From assembly GCA_001770355.1 (NCBI GenBank), contig MEQV01000033.1, forward strand, positions 2,787-15,750: a stretch of 12,964 bases of DNA, written 5' to 3'. Every line of letters begins with the position of its first letter. The first letter of the stretch is position 1. Origin of the DNA: Betaproteobacteria bacterium RIFCSPLOWO2_02_FULL_62_17 (GTDB lineage: Bacteria > Pseudomonadota > Gammaproteobacteria > Burkholderiales > SG8-39). A model generated the notes under the pieces. It was not told the DNA's origin, did not search any database, and saw only the letters and a list, made by a program, of their open reading frames with translations. Below are positions 6,842 to 12,964 of the stretch, one piece after another. Made by a program: the position numbers and the translations under genes.

Positions 6842-7801
6842 TCAATCCGCCTTCGCGCCCGATGCCTTGACGATCGGCGCCCATTTGGCAATCTCGGTTC
6901 TGATATAGGCATCGAATTCCTCAGGCGTGCTGCCCACCGGGTCGAGGCCAATATCCGTCATGCGTGCGCGAAATTGCGGCTGCCTGAGCAATGCGACCAC
7001 ATCGGCATTGATCTTGCGCACGATATTCCGCGGCGTCGCCGCCGGCACCACCATGCCGTTGACGCTGCGCACATCGAACCCGGGCAGGGTTTCGGCGATC
7101 GTCGGCAGGTCGGGCGCGGTCGGCGCGCGCGCCGGGCTTGCCACGGCAATCGCGCGCAGCTTGCCGGATTTTATGTAGGTTTCGGAGGAATACAGCGGAT
7201 TGAACATGAATGGGATGCGCCCCGCGATCACATCCAGGAACGCCGGTCCTCCGCCCTTGTAGGGAATGTGCAGAATATTCACGCCTGCCGTGGTCTTGAG
7301 CAACTCCCCGGCCAGGTGCATCGAGCTGCCGGTGCCCGCCGAGGCGTAACTCATCTTGCCCGGATTTTTCTTCGCCAGCGCGATGATATCGGCGATAGTT
7401 TTTGCTTCGAAGCCCGGATAGGCGAGCAGCACCAGGTGAGTGGTGGAGTTGAGCACCACGCCCGATAAATCACGGACGGTATCGAAAGGCAGCTTGGCAT
7501 GCAGGCTGGGGTTGATCATATGAGCCGTGGCCACCATGGCGATGGTGTAGCCGTCCGCAGGCGATTTCGCCACGTATTCCGTGCCGACGATCATGCCGCC
7601 GCCGGGTTTGTACTCAACGACGACTGACTGCTTCCAGGTTTCCTGAAGCCCATTGGCGAACAGGCGCGCGAGGATGTCGGTGCCGCCGCCGGGCGCGTTG
7701 GGGACAATCAGGCGTACCGGTTTCACCGGGAAGTCCTGGGCGTGACTGCCCGCCGCAATGAGCATCGCCGCGGCGGCGAACGTGCTGATGAATATCTTCA
7801 T
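6842..7801 (-). CDS. Bug/TctC family periplasmic solute-binding protein
   Basis: A 319-residue tripartite tricarboxylate transporter-type receptor. AGAGGAG lies just before ATG 7801. Residues 1-21 form a signal peptide with cleavage after SHA. The mature protein opens with FPVKPVRLIVPNAPGGGTDILAR, shown here as PVRLIVPNAPGGGTDILAR, the family's ligand-loop signature. Later come KMSYASAGTGSSMHLAGE, the IPYKGGGPAFLDVIAGRI segment and the C-terminal KWAPIVKASGAKAD. Length is typical. Such receptors bind small carboxylates, amides or aromatic acids in the periplasm. The TctA and TctB membrane partners are absent from the window, as is common for the many orphan Bug proteins of Burkholderiales, so the protein could serve a distant transporter or sensing. 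It lies between the GMC and ThDP genes, which suggests that its ligand feeds this catabolic series. Confidence 0.93.
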   Translation of the reverse strand: MKIFISTFAAAAMLIAAGSHAQDFPVKPVRLIVPNAPGGGTDILARLFANGLQETWKQSVVVEYKPGGGMIVGTEYVAKSPADGYTIAMVATAHMINPSLHAKLPFDTVRDLSGVVLNSTTHLVLLAYPGFEAKTIADIIALAKKNPGKMSYASAGTGSSMHLAGELLKTTAGVNILHIPYKGGGPAFLDVIAGRIPFMFNPLYSSETYIKSGKLRAIAVASPARAPTAPDLPTIAETLPGFDVRSVNGMVVPAATPRNIVRKINADVVALLRQPQFRARMTDIGLDPVGSTPEEFDAYIRTEIAKWAPIVKASGAKAD

Positions 7802-7841
7802 TTTCTCCTCTGACTTTGCGTAGGGTCCGTATTATGCCGCC

Positions 7842-9488
7842 TCAGCGCGCGGCCGAGGCATCCACCTTGATCATTGCGGCGCCACGCTCGGCAATCATCA
7901 CGGTGGGCGAGTTGGTGTTTCCCGAAGTGATGGCAGGCATGATCGACGCATCCACCACCCGCAAGCCCTCGATGCCGCGCACCCGCAGGCGCGAATCGAC
8001 CACCGCGCCGGCATCGTCCGCGCGTCCCATGCGGCAGGTGCCCACTGGATGGAAAATGGTGGTGCCCACGTCGCCCGCGGCTTTTGCCAATTCTTCGTCC
8101 GATTGGGCCGCCGGACCGGGCAGGAATTCCTCCGGAGAGTATTTCTTCATGGTCTGCGTTTCGGTGACGATGCGGCGCGTCATGCGCAGCGACGCGGCGG
8201 CGATGCGCCGGTCCTCGGGCGCCGACAGGTAATTCAGCATGATGGCCGGTGCCTGGCGGTAGTCGGCCGACTTGATGCGAATGCTGCCGCGCGAGCTCGG
8301 ATTGAGGTTGCAGACGCTGGCGGTGAATGCCGGAAACGGGTGCAATGGATCGCCGAACTTGTCCAGCGACAGGGGCTGCACGTGGTATTCCAGGTTGGCC
8401 GCCGGCTGCGACGGATCGGATTTCAGGAACGCCCCCAGTTGCGAGGGCGCCATGGTGAGCGGCCCGGTGCGGTGCAACGCGTATTCCAGCGCCATCTTCG
8501 CCTTGCCCCACAGCGAATTGGCCATGGTGTTGAGCGTCAGCACGTTTTGCACCTTGAAAGCCATGCGCAGTTGCAGGTGGTCCTGCAGGTTTTCGCCTAC
8601 GCCGGGCAGATCATGCGCGACGCCGATGCCGTGTTTGGCAAGCAACTCCCCCGGCCCGATTCCGGAGAGCTGCAGAATCTGCGGGCTGCCGATGGAACCG
8701 GCGGCCAGCACCGTCTCCCGTTGTGCCGCGGCAAAAAACTCCTCCCTGCCACGCAGGTATTCCACACCCAGCACCTTGCGGCCCTGCAGGCGCAGCCTGG
8801 TCACCTGCGCCCCGGTGACCACCGTGAGATTGGGCCGCCCTTGCGCCGGGCGCAGGAAAGCCTTGGAGGTGTTGACTCTTACGCCGCGGCGCTGGTTGAC
8901 TTCGAAGCGCGAAATCCCGGCGTTGTCGCCGCAATTGAAATCCTCCACCTTGGCGATACCTGCCTCCGCCGCCGCATCGCGGAACGCGTCAAGAATTTCC
9001 CAGGACAGGCGCTGCCGCTCGACGCGCCACTCATGGCCCGTGCCACCTTGCGAGGCCGCGCCATGAAACGCATCGCCGCCGCGCCAGTGATCCTCGGTCT
9101 GCCTGAAAATCGGCAGCACCTTCTGCCACGACCAATCCGCATCACCCGTTGCCGCCGCCCATTGATCGTAGTCACGCGCCTGGCCGCGCATGTAGATCAT
9201 GGCGTTGATCGAGGAGCAGCCGCCCAGCACCCGGCCACGGGCATACAGGATCGAGCGCCCGTTCAGCCCCGGGTCGGGCTCGGTGCGATAACACCAGTCG
9301 GTGCGCGGGTTGCCGATGCAGTAAAGGTAGCCGACCGGAATATGAATCCAGATCCAGTCATCCTTGCCGCCGGCTTCCAGCAGCAGCACCGATACCGTTG
9401 GGTCGGCGCTCAAGCGATTGGCAAGCACGCAGCCGGCGGTGCCGCCGCCGATGATGACGTAATCGTGGGGACCTGTTTGCGTCGACAT
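7842..9488 (-). CDS. GMC family FAD-dependent oxidoreductase (choline/alcohol dehydrogenase-like)
   Basis: A 548-residue flavoenzyme. The N-terminal Rossmann FAD motif is YVIIGGGTAGCVLANRLS (residues 10-27). The first GMC signature is present around GRVLGGCSSINAMIYMRG. The C-terminus has the active-site pair: H480 in FHPVGTCRMG and N524 in TSGNTNSPTVM, with the 44-residue spacing of choline oxidase (H466/N510). There is no signal peptide, so it is probably cytoplasmic or peripherally bound to the membrane. The family oxidises primary alcohols to aldehydes (sometimes onward to acids), passing electrons to oxygen, quinone or another acceptor. The substrate is unknown; the closest family feel is BetA-like alcohol dehydrogenase. 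Only a weak GAG precedes ATG 9488. It lies 40 bases upstream of the Bug receptor gene and 120 bases after the molybdenum hydroxylase gene; that longer gap holds a palindrome and a possible -10 box. Confidence 0.92.
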   Translation of the reverse strand: MSTQTGPHDYVIIGGGTAGCVLANRLSADPTVSVLLLEAGGKDDWIWIHIPVGYLYCIGNPRTDWCYRTEPDPGLNGRSILYARGRVLGGCSSINAMIYMRGQARDYDQWAAATGDADWSWQKVLPIFRQTEDHWRGGDAFHGAASQGGTGHEWRVERQRLSWEILDAFRDAAAEAGIAKVEDFNCGDNAGISRFEVNQRRGVRVNTSKAFLRPAQGRPNLTVVTGAQVTRLRLQGRKVLGVEYLRGREEFFAAAQRETVLAAGSIGSPQILQLSGIGPGELLAKHGIGVAHDLPGVGENLQDHLQLRMAFKVQNVLTLNTMANSLWGKAKMALEYALHRTGPLTMAPSQLGAFLKSDPSQPAANLEYHVQPLSLDKFGDPLHPFPAFTASVCNLNPSSRGSIRIKSADYRQAPAIMLNYLSAPEDRRIAAASLRMTRRIVTETQTMKKYSPEEFLPGPAAQSDEELAKAAGDVGTTIFHPVGTCRMGRADDAGAVVDSRLRVRGIEGLRVVDASIMPAITSGNTNSPTVMIAERGAAMIKVDASAAR

Positions 9489-9540
9489 TTTCTCGGCCTG
9501 ATCCGGAATGGTTCACCGGACATCTTGTGCCCGGGAATGC

Positions 9541-9576
9541 ATGATACTGTCGATGGGGCAGCCATGCCGTGGCATG
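9541..9576 (-). promoter_or_regulatory. Possible promoter with overlapping palindromic operator before the GMC gene
   Basis: The 120-base gap between the molybdenum hydroxylase stop and the GMC start holds a 14-base inverted repeat, CATGCC-GT-GGCATG, at 9563-9576. On the minus strand a TATCAT (9546-9541, five of six matches to the -10 consensus) lies about 26 bases from its centre, so the palindrome would cover the -35 region. No good -35 hexamer is visible. This could be a repressor or activator site for a promoter driving the genes from GMC to amidohydrolase, but a chance hairpin is also possible. Confidence 0.25.
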
Positions 9577-9608
9577 AGATTAGACGCATCCCTAAACTGC
9601 CCGCAGGA

Positions 9609-11945
9609 CTAGGCCCGGCCAGCGCCCGCCGATTGCAGCGCCCGCCAGACTTTCTCCTGTGTCGCCGGCATTTCGATACGCTTGGCGCCAATCTGCGCCA
9701 ACGCATCGTTGACCGCGTTCATCACCGTGGGCAATGCGCCGCAGGTGCCGGCCTCGCCCGCGCCCTTCACGCCCAGCGGATTCTTCTTCGTGGGTATGAC
9801 GATGTTGTGCAGGTCGAACTCGCAGAAGTCGTCGGCGCGCGGCATGCAGTAATCCAGGAATGAACCGGTCAACAGTTGCCCGCTGTCGCGGTCGTAATGG
9901 AGGTCTTCGAACAGCGCCTGGCCGGCGCCCTGAACGATGCCGCCAAAAATCTGTCCTTCGCACAGCAGCGGATTGATCATCACCCCTACATCATCGACGG
10001 CGAAGTACCGGGTGAGCTCGACGAAACCGGTATCCGCGTCCACTTCGACTTCGCAGATATGCGTGCCGTTGGGGAAAGTCGCGGTGTCGCCGCCGTAATC
10101 GGCGCGCGCATACAGGCCCGCTTCCAGTCCCTTGGGCATGGTGTCCTGGCTGAAGGACTTCTTCGCCACTTCCATGAGGCCCACCGAGCGGTCTGTACCG
10201 GCAACGGTAAACTTACCCTTGGCGAACACCACGTCGGCGTCGGCCGCCTCCATGAGATGCGCCGCGATCTTCTTGCCCTTCTCGACAATGCGCTCGGCGG
10301 CGATCACCACAGAGGAACCAGCCAGCACCGCCGAGCGCGAACCGAAGGTGCCTACGCCTTGCGTCACCACGTCGGTATCCCCGTAAACGTAACGGATATT
10401 GTCCGAATCCAGGCCGAGACGGTCGGAAAGCACCTGCTTGAAAGTCGTGCCGTGACCCTGCCCGTGATCCATCGATCCGCAGATCAGGGTCGCATTGCCG
10501 GAAGGATCGAAGCGCACTTCAACGTGCTCGTAGTCGCGGCCCGCGGCGGGCTCGACCAGCAGGCCGATGCCCACGCCAAGAATCTTGCCGCGGTTTTTCG
10601 CCTCGGCGCGGCGTTCGGCCGCGTCGGCGTAGCCCGCGCGCACTATGCACTCTTCCATGGTTCGCGCGAACTCGCCGCAGTCGTATTTCTGCTTGAACGG
10701 CGTGGTATAGGGCATCGCCGAGGGCGGAATGGCGTTGCGGCGGCGAAGCTCGGCCGGGTCCATGCCCAGTTCCTTCGCGGCCACATCGACGATGGTCTCG
10801 ACCGCGTACAGGGGCTCGGGACGCCCGCCGCCGCGATAAAAGGCGATGCGCATGGTGTTGGTGAGCGCGCCGATCACTTTGGCGTGCACCCCCTGGAACA
10901 TATAGGTGTTGTTGAGGCAGCCGATCGCCACCATGGTCGGGTTCACGTTGCGATCCGAGGTGTTGTAGGCGCCGATGGCGCACTTATGCACGGTACGAAG
11001 CCCCAGGAACTTTGCGTCCTTGTCAAGCGCCAGTTCGGTTTCGATGACGCTGTCGCGCGCCTGCTCGTCGGTGAGCAGACCCTCGCCGCGCTCGGATATC
11101 CACTTCACCGGCCGGCCGGTGAGCTCCGCGGCCCACATCGAAAGCGAGTACTCCGCCGAGGCGCCGCCCTTCATGCCGAAGCCGCCGCCCATGTTGTCGC
11201 ACACGACATGCAGCTTATTCTGCGGAATCTTGAAAATCTGGTCGGCGATGGCGGTGCGCGTGCCGTGCGCCGACTGGATGGTGGCGCGCAGCGTGTAGCG
11301 GCCCTCTTCCGGATCGTATTCGGCCAAGCAGCCGCGCGGTTCCATGGAATTGGCGGTGACACGATTGACCACGATCTTGTGGCGGATGATGCGCTCGGCT
11401 TTCGCGAATGCCGCGTCGGTGGCCGCCTTATCGCCGGCTTCATGACAGAAGGCCTCGTTGCCCGGATTCTTCTCCCAGACCGCGGGCGCGCCCGCCGCCA
11501 GCGCGGCTTCGGGCGTCACCACGATGGGCAGCGGATCGTAGTCGACCTCGATCAGTTCCGCGGCGTCCTTGGCCTGATTGAGCGTCTCGGCGACGATAAA
11601 GACCACCGGCTCGCCAACATAACGGACACGCTCCTGCGCTAGCAACGGTTGCGGGGTGACGAATGCGGGCGAGCCGTCACTTTTCTTGCGCGGAACGATG
11701 GGACGCGGCGCGCCCAGGCCGCGCGCGCGCAGCTCATCGCCGGTCAGCATGGCCAGAACGCCCGGAGAGGAACGCGCGGCATCGGCGTTGATCTTCCCGA
11801 GTTTCGCGTGCGCATGCGGCGAGCGCAGCACGTAGGCACGCGCCTCGCCGGAAATTCTTACGTCATCCACATAACGCCCGTGCCCCCTCAAAAGCTTGGG
11901 ATCTTCTTCACGCGGAACCGCCTGCCCTATGCCGTACAAACCCAT
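9609..11945 (-). CDS. Xanthine dehydrogenase-family molybdopterin-binding large subunit
   Basis: A 778-residue molybdenum hydroxylase catalytic subunit (CoxL/XdhB-like). GAGGGA lies five bases before ATG 11945. The a/b hammerhead domain (about 15-145) is followed by the molybdopterin-binding domains. Key motifs are SMEPRGCLAEYD near 200, QSAHGTR at 224-230, GGGFGMKGG at 253-261, YRGGGRPE at 370-377, GSMDHGQGHGT near 490, and the catalytic glutamate E731 in GVKGAGEAGTCG. The active-site loop is YRGGGRPE rather than the AYRCSFR of true form I CO dehydrogenase, so it should hydroxylate an aldehyde, N-heterocycle or similar substrate instead of CO. The usual partners, a 2Fe-2S small subunit and an FAD medium subunit, are not next to it: the region upstream is a Bug remnant and a Bug gene, and downstream is the GMC gene. 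The enzyme must borrow partners from elsewhere or work in another arrangement. Confidence 0.9.
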   Translation of the reverse strand: MGLYGIGQAVPREEDPKLLRGHGRYVDDVRISGEARAYVLRSPHAHAKLGKINADAARSSPGVLAMLTGDELRARGLGAPRPIVPRKKSDGSPAFVTPQPLLAQERVRYVGEPVVFIVAETLNQAKDAAELIEVDYDPLPIVVTPEAALAAGAPAVWEKNPGNEAFCHEAGDKAATDAAFAKAERIIRHKIVVNRVTANSMEPRGCLAEYDPEEGRYTLRATIQSAHGTRTAIADQIFKIPQNKLHVVCDNMGGGFGMKGGASAEYSLSMWAAELTGRPVKWISERGEGLLTDEQARDSVIETELALDKDAKFLGLRTVHKCAIGAYNTSDRNVNPTMVAIGCLNNTYMFQGVHAKVIGALTNTMRIAFYRGGGRPEPLYAVETIVDVAAKELGMDPAELRRRNAIPPSAMPYTTPFKQKYDCGEFARTMEECIVRAGYADAAERRAEAKNRGKILGVGIGLLVEPAAGRDYEHVEVRFDPSGNATLICGSMDHGQGHGTTFKQVLSDRLGLDSDNIRYVYGDTDVVTQGVGTFGSRSAVLAGSSVVIAAERIVEKGKKIAAHLMEAADADVVFAKGKFTVAGTDRSVGLMEVAKKSFSQDTMPKGLEAGLYARADYGGDTATFPNGTHICEVEVDADTGFVELTRYFAVDDVGVMINPLLCEGQIFGGIVQGAGQALFEDLHYDRDSGQLLTGSFLDYCMPRADDFCEFDLHNIVIPTKKNPLGVKGAGEAGTCGALPTVMNAVNDALAQIGAKRIEMPATQEKVWRALQSAGAGRA

Positions 11946-11973
11946 GGTGTTCCCTCAGTAAAAAGCACATTAG

Positions 11974-12187
11974 ATCGAATTCTGGCTGCTCCGGCTTGAT
12001 GCCGGCAGCCTTGACGATGCGACCGCATACACCTGCCGGTGCATGGCCGCGAGCTCCTCCGGTCTGCCGCCGATGCCTGCCGTTCTCGTCCACCCAGTGG
12101 CCTAAACCGGCGGATTCTAGGGCCTTTGCGAGCTGCGCGTTGAGACGCATCCGGATATTACTGGGCAATCCGGCCGGCGCATAGCCG
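11974..12187 (-). pseudogene. Frame-disrupted C-terminal remnant of a Bug/TctC receptor gene
   Basis: The minus strand encodes, in pieces, the C-terminal end of a Bug receptor. One frame gives GYAPAGLPSNIRMRLNAQLA followed by KALESAG, the usual APAGxPxxIxxRLNxxLxKAL helix. The next piece is in another frame: GIGGRPEELAAMHRQVYA, matching the family's PVGGxPEELAAxxRxE. The reading then returns to the first frame for RIVKAAGIKPEQ, the family's closing helix. One extra base near 12088 and one missing base near 12035 would explain the changes. Nothing upstream of 12187 resembles the rest of the protein, so about three quarters of the gene is gone. An 86-residue open frame through the area, reaching into the hydroxylase gene, is therefore not a real gene. 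The remnant sits between an intact-looking Bug gene and the molybdenum hydroxylase. Confidence 0.72.
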
Positions 12188-12329
12188 GTATGGAAACGGC
12201 GCTGCCGGCGGCGAAATTACGCCAGCGCTGGAGGTTTCAAAACGGGCGTGGCCGGCTCAGAACAGGTGCTGCATCGTGCACATCACAGTCGCCCCTGCGT
12301 CGCGCGCCGGCCTGGCGATGGCCCACAGG
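12188..12329. other. Intergenic stretch between Bug gene and Bug remnant
   Basis: I see no gene here. On the minus strand TTGAAA (five of six matches to a -35 box) lies just upstream of a perfect 10-base palindrome, CCAGCGCTGG at 12222-12231, and a TAATTT. The spacing (15 bases) and the poor -10 make this an unconvincing promoter, although a promoter for the molybdenum hydroxylase gene is expected somewhere between 11946 and 12329. No intrinsic terminator with a U-run follows the Bug gene stop. Confidence 0.3.
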
Positions 12330-12964
12330 CTATTGCGGCTCGATCCTGGCCACCTTCACGTAGCGCGCCCAGCGCGCGCTGTCCTCTTTGAGCATCGTGA
12401 GCATCTGTTCGGGGGTGCCGTTGAGCACGTCGGTCGCCACGTTGTGCAGGAACGCACGGGTTTCCTCGGTGGCGTTGATTTGCGCGACCCAGGCGGCCAG
12501 CCGCTCGACGATGGGCTTCGGGGTTCCCGCGGGGGCGACCACGCCCCACCATGCCGAAATGTCGTAACCGGGAAATCCCGATTCGGCCATGGTGGGCACA
12601 TCGGGGAGCGCCGTAGAGCGCTTGGAATCTGTGACCGCGATCACGCGGATGCGCCCGGCGCGCGCCTGCCCGGTCATGAAGGTGGCATCGCCCACCAGGA
12701 AATCGATGCGCCCGCCCATCAGGTCGGTGACGCCCTGCACCGTGGTGGTGTAGGGAATGCGCTCGGATTTCAGGCTCGCCATCTCCTTGAACAACTCGCC
12801 GGCGACCTGCCCGGTGTTGTTGTTGATGCCGAAGGAACCCTGGTCGGGTTTGCTTTTCAGCGCGGCGACCAGGTCGCGCACCGTCTTTACCGCGCTCTTG
12901 CCATCCACGGCGAACACGAAATTGAGGCTCGTAATCGGCGCAATCGGGGCGAAGTCCCTGATCG
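12330..12964 (-). CDS. Bug/TctC family periplasmic solute-binding protein, partial at the N-terminus
   Basis: The C-terminal 210 residues of a Bug receptor; the start and signal peptide lie beyond the right edge. The frame is open to the window end, reading IRDFAPIAPITSLNFVFAVD at the border, so the GTG near 12917 is internal. Family features are GSFGINNNTGQVAGELFKE (the counterpart of the usual SxGxGxxxHLAGELFK), IPYTTTVQGVTDLMGGRIDF (the usual YKGxxPAxxDLxxGxI), TALPDVPTMAESGFPGYD, VVAPAGTPKPIVERL and a closing WARYVKVARIEPQ. The ligand is unknown. It reads toward the Bug remnant and the molybdenum hydroxylase gene and may belong to the same transcription unit, though the 384-base gap to the hydroxylase leaves room for a separate promoter. 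Confidence 0.92.
   Translation of the reverse strand, partial: IRDFAPIAPITSLNFVFAVDGKSAVKTVRDLVAALKSKPDQGSFGINNNTGQVAGELFKEMASLKSERIPYTTTVQGVTDLMGGRIDFLVGDATFMTGQARAGRIRVIAVTDSKRSTALPDVPTMAESGFPGYDISAWWGVVAPAGTPKPIVERLAAWVAQINATEETRAFLHNVATDVLNGTPEQMLTMLKEDSARWARYVKVARIEPQ

Noticed and set aside
8049..11642. Two very long plus-strand open frames (604 and 588 codons) opposite the GMC and molybdenum hydroxylase genes.
   Set aside because: They lie antisense to two genes with full sets of family motifs, are rich in Arg, His, Ala and Gly, and show no recognisable domain. Long antisense frames are common in GC-rich coding DNA.
9609..11945. Aerobic CO dehydrogenase large subunit (CoxL form I).
   Set aside because: The diagnostic AYRCSFR active-site loop is absent; the loop is YRGGGRPE, and the CoxM and CoxS genes are not adjacent.
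11996..12184. A 62-codon plus-strand open frame in the gap before the molybdenum hydroxylase gene.
   Set aside because: It has no family resemblance and is antisense to the Bug receptor remnant.
1..12964. CRISPR arrays, tRNA or rRNA genes, insertion sequences, attachment sites, defence islands.
   Set aside because: I found no direct-repeat/spacer pattern, RNA gene signature, transposase or terminal inverted repeats.

Overview
The window is GC-rich, densely coded DNA from what is most likely a betaproteobacterium of the Burkholderiales type. This is inferred from two Bug/TctC periplasmic receptors plus the remnant of a third, and from a catabolic gene set (GMC oxidoreductase, molybdenum hydroxylase, ThDP enzyme, amidohydrolase). 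No rRNA or marker gene is present to fix the taxon.

Layout, left to right. (1) 1-2695, minus strand: a cytoplasmic protein like 4,5-dihydroxyphthalate decarboxylase (1718-2695), followed four bases after its stop by a large exported protein (1-1713, running off the left edge). The exported protein joins eleven MORN repeats to a C13 (legumain-like) cysteine peptidase domain. (2) 2846-3638, plus strand: a GlcG/HbpS-like protein and an antibiotic-biosynthesis-monooxygenase (ABM) domain protein, 16 bases apart. (3) 3639-3839, minus strand: a 66-residue four-cysteine protein whose stop abuts the ABM stop. It lies behind a well-spaced FNR/ANR-type promoter. (4) 4020-11945, minus strand: a collinear catabolic series read right to left: molybdopterin-binding hydroxylase large subunit, GMC oxidoreductase, Bug receptor, ThDP enzyme, exported amidohydrolase. 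(5) 11974-12187: a frame-disrupted C-terminal remnant of a Bug receptor gene. (6) 12330-12964, minus strand: the C-terminal two thirds of another Bug receptor, truncated by the right edge.

How the genes may work together (inference): a Bug receptor captures an organic acid or similar small molecule in the periplasm. The GMC flavoenzyme and the molybdenum hydroxylase could oxidise alcohol and aldehyde or heterocyclic carbons. The ThDP enzyme could cleave or condense a 2-oxo acid. The amidohydrolase, GlcG-like, ABM and decarboxylase-like proteins are typical companions in aromatic or organic-acid breakdown. The substrate cannot be read from the sequence. The two most unusual items are the MORN-C13 protease and the small Cys4 protein under an apparent oxygen-responsive promoter.
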